NCBI RefSeq assembly: GCF_029633865.1
Contig: NC_079221.1
Span: 3,168,230 to 3,232,229, forward strand
Length of the DNA stretch: 64,000 nt
From: Lampris incognitus
Taxonomy: Eukaryota > Chordata > Actinopteri > Lampriformes > Lampridae
Direction of reading: 5' to 3'
A model generated the notes under the pieces. The model ran no database searches and was not told the origin of the DNA. It worked only from the letters and a program-made list of their open reading frames with translations. Every line of letters begins with the position of its first letter. The first letter of the stretch is position 1. Shown one piece after another: positions 11,163 through 22,849 of this stretch. Both the position numbers and the translations under genes were made by a program.

Positions 11163-11462
11163 GTTGTTTGTTTTTTTCTGTGTGTCGTTCTGGCAGCGTT
11201 TCTATTAATACTGCGTGGAGGTCAAGCCCTGGCCAGAACTCCCGTGACCCTAATATGAAAGCAGCGTGACAACGTTACACCACAATCAGGTGACGTAAAG
11301 AGTCGATTGGCCTGTTACCATACAAGAGGTGAGTGCATAAGGCGTGTTTTAAAACCACAACAATTAAAGAGCGAGAGAAATAAGAAACAAAAAGCCGGTT
11401 CTCAGCGATACCACTGTAAACTACTAATAAGACCCGTTAGCCCCTAGCTAGCTAACGGGTGT

Positions 11463-11534
11463 GACCCTGTAGCCGAGCGGTTAGTGATGTGGCCTTGTGG
11501 CGCAGTACACCTCGTATCGAATCCCGCACCGGGC
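11463..11534 (+). mobile_element. tRNA-like head of a SINE or tRNA pseudogene
   Basis: TAGCCGAGCGGTTAGTGATG resembles an RNA polymerase III A box and TATCGAATCCCGC a B box, spaced as in a tRNA. The putative acceptor stem does not pair properly and no anticodon loop is convincing. A functional tRNA is therefore unlikely, and a SINE head is preferred. The sequence after it (to about 11740) may be the SINE body. Confidence 0.45.
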
Positions 11535-12071
11535 AAGAAAATAACCGGTTACACCGCTAAAGTGGTGAAGTCGGACGCAGTGAAGGTCTCACTTGCCGTT
11601 GTCTGCCATCTGACGGAGGGCAAAGCAGGTCCTTGCCCTCCAATCGACGACGTGTGTAAAAGGCTCCCCCGCCAGAGGCATGTGGGGAAGAACAATGGGA
11701 TTTCCGCTCTATATATAGCCGGCCTTCTCAGATGACTGTGATGCAGCGAGATGGCCCCATTAACCACGTGTCGTGTTCTTCATTGTGCAGGTGATTTTTT
11801 GTTCCTTCTTCCACCACCTTGTATGGATTTGAACTCCATTGACCCCGGAGAGACTCGTGAAAAGCCAGATGTTGATAACCCGAACCGTCTGCCCCAGTGT
11901 CCAATTTCTCTGCGCTGAAAGGGTCACAGGTCATTGTATCGTAGACAGCAGACTAATCTCCTTTTTGATTGTTGCCCTGAGGTTTGCCAGAGGTAACAGA
12001 CAGCCTGCTTTCTGAAACTGATGATGGAGGGTTTGTAAGCCTGGCTGGTAGGAAATATATAAAAATAAAGA

Positions 12072-12320
12072 TGTCTGTGAATGTTCTCATTCATCCAGGT
12101 CATGGTTATCCAAATGAGTTGAATCAAGTGCAACTGGACTTGGTATATATCCGTGAAGACGTTTCGCCTCTCATCCAAGAGGCTTCCTCAGTTCGTGCCT
12201 TTCTGACTAGACCAGAAAGGCACAAACTGAGGAAGCCTCTTAGATGAGAGGCTTCTTCCGTGAGGCTTCCTCACGGATATATACCAAGTCCAGTTGCACT
12301 TGATTCAACTCCTTTGGATA
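12072..12320 (-). mobile_element. Penelope-like terminal fragment with fold-back
   Basis: Read on the minus strand, the piece holds GAGGCGAAACGTCTTCACGG, then a conserved block leading to ATGAATGAGAACATTCACAG. I associate this with the 3' ends of teleost Penelope-like (Neptune-type) elements; that is recollection, not a search. The segment 12107-12320 is an inverted duplication of the block, giving arms of roughly 100 bp around a short centre at about 12215, with a small rearranged repeat in the right arm. Confidence 0.5.
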
Positions 12321-13318
12321 TAATAAAGTATCACAGCACAGCATTACAAACTATTGCGTAGTTTGGGTAGTCAGTGTGGATTCGTTGAGTTGATTTTAAT
12401 GTTTTGGGGCTGATGAGGTGGGAGGAGATGAGATGGTGTATATAGCACAGTACTACAATTCTTTCTCTGGGAGTTGGTCGGGGTTGTCTCGCACAGAACA
12501 AATGCGAACAATGAGTGTTTGCTCTCTCTATTCAGCCAGTGTGTGTCCACAAAGCCCTGTCGGCCACAGTGGGACATTGGCTGCTCTTTTCCAATATAGA
12601 AGAGGACCTTTCTGAGGGGCCTTGCTTTAAGGCTAATACCCAAACTCAACTTTAGTGCAATGGAATGGACATGATTGGGACTGAGGGCTTGACTAATCTT
12701 GCCGCTCGCCTTCCTGCATGCCATGTAGCCCGTAACTTCTCTCTGTGGAGATTTTCTCCCAAAGGTCACTTTCGTAACCTCGATACAGCTTGTTGCCGTT
12801 TGATGTTGAATCTTGCGCCTTTGTTCGGGTGAGAGCCACACGTTGATTTCATCAACTTCTCAGTATCAAATGTCTGAGGGTGCTCCGAGGGCTGGGCATG
12901 GCCACAGCGTGCCTTCTATCCACCTCCAGAAGAAATAGCCCTGAGCTTTGAGCTACATCCAATATATTCTTAGCCCTGAAGGCATGTTTTGAATATTTCA
13001 ATCTCGAAAACAGAAGAATTAGTTAAAAGAAAAAAAAAGTACGCCAAAATGTTACATTTGTAAGCCACGTGTGGCTCCCTCCTGTTTATGTGACCTGCTG
13101 TTACAAATGCAAGGGTGTGCATGCAGGCACAGATAGGGCTATACAAAGAAGCAAGTAAGATACAGCAATTGTAAAAATGCTCTGTCTGTTTTCCTCTCAT
13201 AGGCTGTTGGTAAAGTAATTGTTAACATTCATAATGTTTTTTGATCCACAAAGTTTGCTACGCAGTGTCTGGTTAATTTGGAATCAACATGTCTACACTA
13301 GTTTTGTCGCACTGTATT

Positions 13319-13741
13319 GGGGGTGTCCAGGTAGCGTAGCGGTCTATTTCGTTGCCTACCAACACAGGGATCGCCGGTTCGAATCCCCGTGTTACCTCCA
13401 GCTTGTTCAGGCATCCCTACAGACCCAATTGGCCGTGTCTGCGGGTGGGAAGCTGGATGTGGGTGTGTGTCCTGGTTGCTCTGGTCGGTCGGGGCGCCTG
13501 TTCGGGGTGAGGGGGAACTGGGGGGAATAGCGTGATCCTCCCATGCACTACATCCCCCTGGTGAAACTCCTCACTGTCAGGTGAAAAGAAGCGGCTGGTG
13601 ACTCCACATGTATGGGAGGAGGCATGTGGTAGTCTGCAGCCCTCCCCGGATCAGCAGAAGGGGTGGAGCAGCGACCGGGACGGCTCGGAAGAGTGGGGTA
13701 ATTGGCCAAGTACAATTGGGGAGAAAAGGGGGGGGAAGAAA
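13319..13741 (+). mobile_element. tRNA-derived SINE, family A, copy 2 (intact)
   Basis: Full-length plus-strand copy. A-box-like GGTAGCGTAGCGGTC lies at about 13330 and B-box GGTTCGAATCCCC at about 13376. The family body follows, and the 3' end is GGAGAAAAGGGGGGG. AGTTTTGTCGCACT occurs at 13300-13313 and again at 13742-13755, a target-site duplication showing LINE-type target-primed insertion. Confidence 0.93.
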
Positions 13742-13954
13742 AGTTTTGTCGCACTTGTGTTCACTCCAAACCCCTACTCTTTACATGCTGTGCTATGGAG
13801 GACTGGATATAACCGAAAATCAACTGAGAAATCGCATCTCATATCTTGGACTTTTATTTTCACACAAAGATGGTTTGTCAATCACTTGTTGGTCAGTTTA
13901 AGAATCAAGCTAGGCTTGTTGAGGCTAGGCTGTAGTCATACCATCGGATGCTTT

Positions 13955-13980
13955 GCATTACATTACATTACATTACATTA
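13955..13980. repeat. (ATTAC)n microsatellite
   Basis: Five tandem CATTA pentamers. Confidence 0.9.
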
Positions 13981-16570
13981 TGACAATCAGTTTTCATTAA
14001 GGAGTAATCACTTCTGCACGTTTTGATCAAAACGTCTGAAGTTATTTCACAGAAATAAGTGTCGATAAAATTATGGTTCAGAGAAAAGTGTTCTCACTGG
14101 TGTGTGTATGTGTGTGTTAGGAGGAGTTTATTGAATATCCGCAAGACGTTTCTCATTTCCTAAGGGTTTGCCAGCACTATGTTTATAGTTACTGTGGAGA
14201 TGGGCGGCTAGCCCCCACACAGCCGGTTTACCGGTTGTCACCAGCCCTGCTGACCAAGCTAATAAACTGTTGAGACACGGTCCTCCTCGTTACAGATCTC
14301 TGTTCCTCACCATGGTCATGGCTTGCATGCCTGCTGCTCTCATACTCTTGCCTCTGTTGTCATGTTAACCCAAAGCATTTGGTTAGTTTGTCAGGAGCCA
14401 ATGTTACTATTTCGGCTTATTGCTGCATAATTGAAAAGTGGTGTGAGTTAATGCAGCCTAAGTGATGGAAATATTCTGAGCAGTGGTTTGGCTTTTATTT
14501 TATGTGGCTCTTTGCCTGAGACAAAGTGGTTGCAGGGGCCTATTGTTTGACTCTGAATGAGTGCTGTATTCAACACATTAAACTTGTTCTCCCTGTTAAC
14601 TGGAGTTACATCGGGATGGGGGTGGGGAGGTGACTGGACCAGATCAGTCAGCCTGAAATATGATCTCTGGCTACAATACAGACCAGAGCAACACGGTGGA
14701 AGTGGGTGTCTGTGCATTGCTGCAGACCCATGGAAAGAGAAGAGCCCTGCACGTGAAACGATGTGACTGTGCAAAGTGCTGAGCGGCATCATGATGACTG
14801 TAGTCTATTGTGACGAATCCCTCTGCCCCCACCACCCGTCGCAGTCCTAATCCACTTTTTTGTGCGTTCATTAGCAGCCGTCTTCCTGTCTTGTCAAAGG
14901 GGGATTGAAATGCCACAGGTCAACAATGGTTGTAAATTGCAGAGGAGAGGACATGCCAGTGTGGTGCGGGGATGTGTGGTAAAGGACAGAGTTGCATCTT
15001 CCCGTCCATCAGTCATTTGCAAAGGGATCTGGTCTCTACTCTGGTTCAGTTCAACAAACTGAGCAGAACTTTTATTCGACATTACCTGGGCTCACTGCCT
15101 CAACGTTCAGTATTGCATGGTTGGGAAAGGCACATGACTTGGTTGCTTTGTTTGAGAAACATTGCTGTTGGAAGAAAGGTGAGTAATGTTTATTCAAACA
15201 AGCACCTGATCCAGGCTAGAGCCTGGCTGATGCAGGTTCTTGTCACATGCTTGGCTGGGCTGGACATCCTCACTACAATTTCACTCCCATTATTTTCTTA
15301 TGCAGGATAAATATCTTTGGTTCTAAAACTGGTTATTTTTTTCCCCCACTCTTGTAAAATGCAAGTCTGTTTCTGGCAAGGGAGTGGCAGTTGCACTCTA
15401 TCCTGCTCTGACACACAAGTTCTTCTCCTTGGTCATTTTCACTGCAATATGTAATTCTGCAATCTGGGATTACCTTGAAATTCCATAAATACTGCTTGTT
15501 CAGAATCTCCATTGGTATCTCCAGGCTAAAACTGCCATGAAAAATCAGCTCTGTCCAGTCAAGGCTTTGTTGTAGATGTTCATCATAGAGCAGTTTGAAG
15601 TTCACACCCCAAATCTTGAATCTTACTTAGGTATTAGTACTTCCATCACGGGTCTGCTTCAGAGACCTTGAGGGTTAAATCAATACTCCTCACAGCTATA
15701 GCAGTGGACCCTAGATACTGGACTATTTCAGTTCAAGTTGATTCTTTGTTTTGCATTGGTGTTGCTAATGGGCTTGGGCCTTTCTCATAAGAATCCTGGC
15801 ATCTGGGTTTCAGAGACCAGTGCTAGGCCTATGTGTTTTGTTTGCAAGTTGGGATGCCCATATTCGGCCATACATTCCTCTACCTCCATTTGGAGTATCT
15901 GTCAGCTTCTATTAGTAGATAGTCGGTTACAGAACACACATGCATACATTTATAAAAACAACATTTTAGTAAACTAAGGTGGTTTAAAGCTAAAAAGTTA
16001 CAGTAAACAGCCATTTTTCCCTCTTACGTTTGAAGTATTAGTTGTTTGTATTTTTTGTTTGGATATTACTTGGCACTGTAAACTATTCCAGAGTAAACCA
16101 ACACACACAGGAAAATTTAGAAGTTTAGGTGTCGTGACCAGGATGATGTGAAATTGTGCACCGGCTTTCTGAAGCATTTGCGAGGACCCAAGTTCAGCCA
16201 CATAGCATCAATTAGATGTGGAATTTGGGGCATCTGACGGAGTGTTTTCCTGCATAGCAAGATAGCAGAAGTTGCCTGTTCTGTTTAAATACTGGAGCAT
16301 TCTTTCCATGCTGCCACTTCACTGATGGGCCCGCTGGATAGAGGTTGCTGTGGGAAAACTCCCAGGCCGGTGCCGGCCCGGCAGAGAAGTATGAAACATG
16401 GGGACATGCTGTCATCGGCATGTAAGGTTTCTTGGGACCTGGCTCTGTCTCTCCTCCTTTGATGGAAAGAAACTAAGATGTCTGTCTGTCTGTCTGTCTG
16501 TGTGTAATGTAGGCTCACACACGCTTGTGGGCATGTGTGTGCATTGGTTCTCTTGTGAAAGCTTCTAGTA

Positions 16571-16773
16571 CAGGGGTGAGCAGTCTTATCCAGAAAGAGC
16601 CAGTGTGGGTGGAGGTTTTTGTTCCAACCAAGCAATTACACACCCGTGTCTCCTAATCAAGTTCCTCAGCAAAGACTCTACTGGTTGATTAGTGGGATCA
16701 GGTGTGTAACTGCTTGGCTGGAACAAAAACTTTCACCCACACCGGCCCTTCTGGATAAGACTGCCCACCCCTG
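16571..16773. mobile_element. 203-bp palindromic hAT-type MITE
   Basis: The left end is CAGGGGTGAGCAGTCTTATC and the right end, reverse-complemented, is CAGGGGTGGGCAGTCTTATC. The inverted repeat continues for about 70 bp per arm with scattered mismatches, so almost the whole element is palindromic. No coding capacity. Flanking 8-mers do not give a clean duplication (TTCTAGTA against CTTCTGTC). It ends 180 bp before the exon 2 acceptor. Confidence 0.82.
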
Positions 16774-16985
16774 CTTCTGTCCCAGGTGTAGAAATAGCTG
16801 GGGGGGGGGGGGTTTGGCCTTCAAATAACCTCTATGTTCAACCCTTGAGTGAAAATGGATGTGTTTTTTGCCATGTTGTCCTGTATGAGTGATTGGACAT
16901 GTGTGAAAGTATTTTTTTTTCACTCTTGCTCCCCCCCCTTGCTCACTTGCAGGCGGGCTACAGAGAGGATTCCAGAAATCTCATC

Positions 16986-17046
16986 ATGTTCAAGGCAGTG
17001 CTGAAGAAGAACAGAGACGGAGGGAGAGGGAGCAAAAAAGAACCAG
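16986..17046 (+). CDS. tanc1: tanc1 exon 2, coding part (start codon)
   Basis: The exon is 16953-17046: acceptor CTTGCAG|GCGGGC with a strong pyrimidine tract, donor CCAG|GTATGT. The first 33 bases are 5' UTR and remain open in frame. The ATG at 16986 (A at -3) is chosen because translation from it gives MFKAVLKKNRDGGRGSKKEP, which closely resembles the lysine-rich N-terminus I recall for vertebrate TANC1 (MLKAVLKK...GGKKE). It encodes residues 1-20 plus the first base of codon 21 (phase 1). The basic stretch has no predicted fold. Next coding exon: 42293. Confidence 0.88.
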
Positions 17047-17474
17047 GTATGTCGAGGAAGAGGAGGGTGGAAAACAGCCAGTTCACTTCGCTCCTATGCA
17101 ACAATATATAGCGAATTACCCCGAAGCTTCAACATGAACTTAATCTCAGAGACAGCTGGTTTAGAGAAGCAACTCTTCTCTGTACTAGATCACATGGTAA
17201 CAACATTCACTTGACTTGGTGTGGTCTATGAAGGGTCCCTTCCTTAGGTATTGTGGGCGTACCTAAACATCATAGAAAGTTGAGATGAAAGCACACAAAG
17301 CCTGCTATGTCTACAGCATTCACTTGGCAAACATGTTGTGCTCAGGCCGGAGCATTTATGGTCAATAAACTAGCTTCACCGCTGCTGTCATTGCCGGGCT
17401 TTATTTCGATGAGCACTTTAGTGGTCCGAGTGATGGGCTGCACTATGTGTGTACACGCGGGTGTATGGATACGT

Positions 17475-17475
<1 letters not shown>

Positions 17476-17531
<56 letters not shown>

Positions 17532-17538
17532 CACACAG
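17476..17538. repeat. (CA)n microsatellite
   Basis: About 30 CA units with one CG interruption. Both strands give meaningless long frames here. Confidence 0.97.
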
Positions 17539-18412
17539 GGTGTAATGTGGAGACAGTGTCTGCATCCAAGAAATGAGGTAAATATTAGGTTCTGACTGAG
17601 TTTAGTTTGTTTACCTGAAAAGAGGCCTCAGGAGGATAATTGCTAACATAGCAGAGGGACATACCAGGCATAAAAAGGCAAGGGCGATGGAAAATGAAAA
17701 CAAGAGATGATTTATGAAGATACATTCTTTATAGTTATACAATCAACCTGGCAAATATATCCAAACATATTTTATTGCTGGCTATTGGGAAACCTGTGGA
17801 ATTCTTTTTAAACATAATAAAATATGTCTTCTTCAAACAATAGGTTGCTGCTGCTCCTTTCCTTTACAATGGCTCTTCTGAGGAGCCTTGTTGACTTGAT
17901 GAGCTAACCATTTCCACTAAAGCTACATCCACTGGCCTAGACTTGCTTTAGCACCACGGGACTCGTAGCAGCAGGTAATCTGGTCCAGTCAAATCGCTGA
18001 GTACAGTACCTACATGTCTCGTAGATCTGCTCTCGCTTTGTTTGTCCAGGGGCTCTTTTGCAGCTTCTTCGGAGCAACTTCTTTTCAAGCTATCATGGCA
18101 GTCATGCCGGGACTTGTTTCACTCCACAGTAGACAGTGTGTTAATAAAATTGAAAGGGAAGGAGTCTTGCCTGCCTAGACATCAGCTACCTCCAGTGCTA
18201 GGTTATACCTCCCTCACTCTGTCTCTCACACACACACACACACACACACATAAACTACCCCCCCGCCTTGAACCTTGTGACAGATCTCTGCCGACAGACC
18301 CCAGACCCACAGCTCTGATCTCTATGAGGAATTTAACATCTCCGTTGACTTATCTAATATGTCAGGTAATCATGTAGCACCCCACCCCCCAACAACAGAC
18401 ACACACGCGCAT

Positions 18413-18461
<49 letters not shown>
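18413..18461. repeat. (CA)n microsatellite
   Basis: About 24 uninterrupted CA units. A shorter CA run lies at 18227-18250. Confidence 0.97.
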
Positions 18462-18464
<3 letters not shown>

Positions 18465-19781
18465 CCTTACACACTTATCGCTTATTCCTGCTGCAATGGC
18501 AGCAGGTGAGTCAAGTATTGTAGGCTGGTCATGTATTTTTTTCAAATGGTTTGTTGAAACCTGTCTAGTATCAGTGAATCACTCTGAGCCACAAACACAC
18601 TAGGCCATCTAGCAGGCACACACACGCTTCAGCATGCACATGGACATGCACAGGAGGCCTCACGTTCGTGAAAGCCTAAGAGCAGAGAGTTTATGGTAGG
18701 ACACAGCTCCCTGTTCCCAGCCCTGCTCTCCCAGTTGGACCCCATCCATCAAGCCCAAGCAGGTCTTTCTTCCTTTCTCATGCTGGGACAATAAAATCCA
18801 GCCACTCCTCTCTGTTATTCAGGGACCTTTAGACAGATGAGTGATCCCAGAGAGATGGAATGGTCAGCGGTGTTGGCTTGGTACCGCTGTTCCTACCAGG
18901 GACACAGATCTGTTCTGCAAATAGGATGTCTTTGTTTCAGGCTTGTGGATTTTTTTTTAAAGGGTGGTCTAGACTCACTGTAATGTGTTGAGTTTGAGTG
19001 AGCAGTAAGAAAAAGGGAACTTTGCATCAAAAAGTTGGTAGATTAAGTTTAGTGGCGTAGCAGTGTTGAGGTCAGCAGGTTTGGGGTTATTTATTAATTT
19101 ATTGGTAAATAAATGTTCGAGGAAGGAGTTTGTCGCTCCCAACTGCTTAGTTGAAGTGAAAGTGTGAAGTGGCATGTCATGGATTTATTTATTTATTTAA
19201 AAAAAATTTAGGCTTTTATTAGCACTTTATTTTTCTTGAATAGGTCTATTTGTTTGTAAATTAGGGGTCCGCCTTGGATCTGAAATGAGGTTGGTAACAC
19301 AGAAGGCCTTCCAGGGAGGGTTGTGTTAATCAAATTGGGTGTCTTGCAGTGTAGCTGATGCTTTCTCAGACAAGATACTACCATATTGCACATAAAATAT
19401 TCACTGCACCTTCTGTTTGGCTTTAATAAAGATTTCATTATGCTCCCAAATGGTTTGGGATAGGCGGTGGTATACAGATTCTGCTGTCTGGTTCAGTTCC
19501 GCGCAGTTGTCCAACATATTTGATGCAATTCGCTTTCCACCTTCAAAGAGAATCATAACTTTACGACAAGGTTTAGATTTACATGGCTGATAAAGCATTA
19601 CTGTTATGTCAGAGATTTATATCAGCGTTGCCCTCTGGGTATTAACTTCAAGACTTTTCGTGTAACTAAAATGACATCAGCCTTTGCTCTGATAACAACA
19701 GCTTGTTGGTTACAGGTTCTGTTGTTTTATTCCTCCCTTCATTTGAAAACGACTTAATGACTTGAGTGGCACAGTGGCCCT

Positions 19782-20105
19782 GGGCGGCACAGTGGCCCAG
19801 TGGTTAGCCCCATTGCCTCACAGAAAGAAGGTCCTGGGTTTGAACCCCAGGCCGTCCCAGGTCCTTTCTGTGTGCAGTTTGCATGTTCTCCCCCTGTCAG
19901 CGTGGGTTTCCTCCAGGCACTCCGGTTTCCTCCCACCATCACAAAAGACTTGCATGTTAGTTAATACTCCTGTCTGTGCCCCTGACCAAGGCAATGGGAA
20001 GAAATAACTGGAGTTGGTTCCCAGTGCTGCATGGCGGCTGCCCACTGCTCCTGGCTACACAGTTAGGATGGGTTAAATGCAGAGAGCAAATTTCATTTGT
20101 ATGTT
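19782..20105 (+). mobile_element. tRNA-derived SINE, family B'
   Basis: Begins GGCGGCACAGTGGCCCAGTG (A-box region), then GGGTTTGAACCCCAGG (B box), then the body TTTGCATGTTCTCCCC and GTGGGTTTCCTCC. It ends with the B'-type tail GGATGGGTTAAATGCAGAG and T-rich sequence. It differs from the family B copy at 45731 in the 3' part, suggesting the two SINE types acquired different LINE tails. A 13-bp duplicate of its start (GGCACAGTGGCCC) precedes it. Confidence 0.82.
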
Positions 20106-21150
20106 TGTACAAAATGACCTATTCTATTCTGTTCTATCGTTATTAGCAGAAATCAATATAGATAACATTTAGTGGCCAGCCTGACTCTGTCTGTAATACT
20201 GGCTTTTCTGTAGGCCAGGATGGACCGCTTTTTCATCGAGGCATTCCCTGCCTCAAAAAGAGCATAAGGATGAAGTCCTTATAATAAAATCTGCTCTGCG
20301 ATATGTAATGGAAATTGGTGGGAGGAAAGACCTTGATAATAGGATAATTACACGATAGCTCAGCATATGTTGCTCATGACATGGTGGCTACAGGCTGGAG
20401 ACAACTTTAAAGAAGTTGGGGAAACTTGGCCCCCGTGCCAGATACCACTACAGTCATTAGCTCTCCCCTGGGATCCCCACATCGCCAAAACCCACAAACG
20501 CACACACAGTTTGCTAATTTAGTCTTTCTCCATGCCCTCCCCCTCCTCCTCCTGCTCCTCCTCCTCTGCCTCCTCCTAGTCCCAATCTGTAAAGAATCTG
20601 TTTGGAATTGGCCCTTTTAATCCCTTTCATGTACACTTTTTTTATGAGCTAGCATTCCGGAAGTAGGGATACTGGTTTGCCCTTGCCTGTCGCCTTTGAT
20701 GTGAACGCTTTCTTAAAAAGGTCACACTGCCAGCAGGCCTCACTGACGTTAATGGATTTGAGGCCCAAGGCACTGGGAGCTCAGAGGATTATATTGTAAA
20801 AAAAATTAAACTGGTCTGCTTTAATTGGTATTCTCTTTGAGGATATAGGCTCCCCTGGTTTTATTAAGAGTTTCACCTATTAGCTCCTATTAATTTCCTG
20901 CAGTGTCTGACTGGTAGTTCCCTTCCAAACAAATGAGCAGATTTGAAACGTGAGAATCCTCTTGTTGTACTGGGGCTTTGTCCTCTTGTAAACTCTCTCC
21001 CAGCTCTACTTAATGAATATATATATATATAATTTTGCCCTTAAGGCACAGTTGGGAGAAGTGACCTGAAGAACTTCAAACTTTTACAGTAGAATTCAGA
21101 CTGGACATGCTAAACTGTCTTTGAGGCCTCTTGTGTATTTTTCGAAATAG
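20106..21150. other. Intron 2 segment, no gene recognised
   Basis: Single-copy-looking sequence with a CTC-rich stretch (20536-20580) and a short TA run (about 21018-21032). No exon signals beyond chance. Confidence 0.5.
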
Positions 21151-21529
21151 TGGGGATGCACGATGATACTGGCACGTCATCGGTATCGGCAGATAAAAGC
21201 TTTAAAATGAAATATCAGCATCGGCCGGAAATGCCGATACGATGATGCTTGAATTATGCACACGTGATGCAAGCTGTTGACCGGGCACGGATGCAGTGTG
21301 TCACGTAGGTGGGGCGTATAGGCTCCAATTTATGTTATTTATTTATTTATTTTATGGTTTTTCCCGTGGGCGTCAAGTGATGAAGGTGATGACTGTCACA
21401 AAGTCACTTTTATTGTGCTTGCTTCAGTAATTACTGTGATGTAGGCTTACGAGACTGGTGTCGTCTGTCGGACGTAGACACAGACTGCAATGAAATGTGA
21501 CACTGCTCTACTACAATTTTTTTTGACCC

Positions 21530-21898
21530 CCCCCCCTTTTTTTTTTTTCCTCCTCAATTGTATCCGGCCAATTACCCACTCTTCCTAGCCTTCCCGGTCT
21601 CTGCTGATTCGGGAAGGGCTGCAGACTACCACATGCCTCCTCCCATACATGTGGAGTCACCAGCCGCTTCTTTTCACCTGACAGTGAGGAGTTTCACCAG
21701 GGGGACGTAGCGCATGGGGGGATCACGCTATCCCCCCCCCCTCCGAACAGGCGCCCTGACCGACCAGAGGAGGCGCTAGTGCAGCGACCAGGACACATAC
21801 CCACATCTGGCTTCCCACCCGCAGTTAACACGGGGATTTGAACAGGCAACCCCTGTGTTGGTAGGCAACGGAATATACCGCTATGCTACCTGGATGCC
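21530..21898 (-). mobile_element. tRNA-derived SINE, family A, copy 3 (nested)
   Basis: Minus-strand copy inside the hAT element. The tRNA head is at the right end (GCTACCTGGATGCCC) and the C/T-rich 3' end at the left. It lacks several internal segments of the family and is the shortest near-complete copy. Confidence 0.85.
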
Positions 21899-22082
21899 CT
21901 ATTCATTTATTTTTTGATCGGTTTTCACCGTGGGTGCTCAACCTGTTCAGTGGGGGCTCGAGCACCGGAGCACCCACGGGATCGGCGCCTGAGGCGAGGT
22001 GGAGCGTGGTTTTTACCTGCTACACCAGCTGCGTCTCTGTTGTGTGTGGTTGCGTGAACACAACATCCATTGCACGCTGTCC

Positions 22083-22286
22083 GTCTTGGGAGAGAGAGCC
22101 CTCCTCTGTTGCTCTCCCTGAGGTTTCTTCTTATTTTTTCTCCCTGTTAAAGGGGTTTTTTAGGGAGTTTTTCCTTATCCGACGAGAGGGTTTAAGGACA
22201 GGATGTTGTGTTGCTGTTAAGCCCACTGAAGCAAATTTGTAATTTGTGATATCTGGCTATACAAATAAAATTGATTTGATTTGGTT
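22083..22286 (+). mobile_element. LINE 3' UTR fragment (L2-like), nested
   Basis: TCTTGGGAGAGAGAGCCCTC, a T-rich GGGGTTTTTTAGGGAGTTTT block and the terminal ACAAATAAAATTGATTTGAT form the widespread teleost LINE tail. The terminal TTGAT repeats mark its 3' end on the plus strand. It is 5'-truncated, with no coding sequence. Confidence 0.7.
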
Positions 22287-22351
22287 GTTAACCAGCCGTG
22301 GTTTCTGAGGTGATTTCAAGTAGGGCACTTTTGAAAATACACTGATTCTAT

Positions 22352-22600
22352 CGATTTAAGATTCAAGATTTAGTTTGTCATTTTCATTATGTACCTGCAC
22401 ACATAAATAAAAACTAAATGCCGTTTCTCCCAGCCCACAGCAGTGCAACAGAGAAGACAAAAATACACACCCAAGAATTCCCTAAAAACCATACCACTAA
22501 AAACATAAAAATGGAGAGAACAAAACAAAAAAGCACAATTAACAACACAGTCCATCCAAGTTCAGTTTAATGTGCAGTGAAAAACTCCCACAAGGTCTTA
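22352..22600 (-). mobile_element. LINE 3' tail fragment, nested
   Basis: Begins TTTAAGATTCAAGATTTAGT, the reverse complement of a repetitive LINE tail, followed by A-rich 3' UTR-like sequence. The same style of start occurs at 37869 and 39541. The inner boundary is uncertain. Confidence 0.5.
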
Positions 22601-22849
22601 TTGCTGTGTCACATTGCCTCTGGTACAATGAGGTATTTATTTTAATCATTTTTAAGCAGCTTGTGCTCATCTTTTACACAGTTTTATATAGTTTGTACCT
22701 GTTCGAGGGCCACCGAGCCACGCATAGAGAAAAAAAATAGACCAACCATAGAGCTCAGTAGTGCGGGTGCATGCGCTTCCGTGGTCAGTATAGCAGCTTC
22801 AGATCAGTCCACTACAGGAGAGACCTGATGTTCTCTGTAGTAAGGTGCA

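Larger units (their letters stand above)
3766..16952 (+). other. tanc1: tanc1 intron 1
   Basis: It runs from GTACGG at 3766 to a pyrimidine-rich acceptor (T and C runs, then CTTGCAG) ending at 16952. It holds a microsatellite, a LINE tail, two copies of SINE family A, a CpG-rich composite transposon, a tRNA-like SINE head, a Penelope-like fold-back and a 203-bp MITE, listed separately. The long gene-free parts (3766-5590, 6510-8180, 12330-13300, 13990-16570) show no recognised exon or element. Confidence 0.6.
3752..17004 (+). other. Possible upstream ORF spanning exons 1-2
   Basis: If exon 1 ends at 3765 and joins exon 2 at 16953, the ATG at 3752 opens a 21-codon frame (3752-3765 plus 16953-17004, stop TGA at 17002-17004). 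It passes out of frame across the tanc1 start codon at 16986 and overlaps it by 19 bases. The initiation context is weak, so leaky scanning to 16986 (A at -3, T at +4) is plausible. It depends wholly on the inferred exon 1. Confidence 0.35.

Noticed and set aside
11463..11534. Functional tRNA gene
   Set aside because: The acceptor stem does not pair and no convincing anticodon loop is seen; a SINE head or pseudogene fits better.
12371..12841. 156-codon minus-strand open frame
   Set aside because: No recognisable domain, no splice context and ordinary composition; within the range expected by chance in 64 kb of six-frame sequence.
13319..13400. tRNA gene at SINE heads (also 36492, 45731, 59249)
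   Set aside because: A and B boxes are present but stems do not close properly and each is fused to a repeated SINE body.
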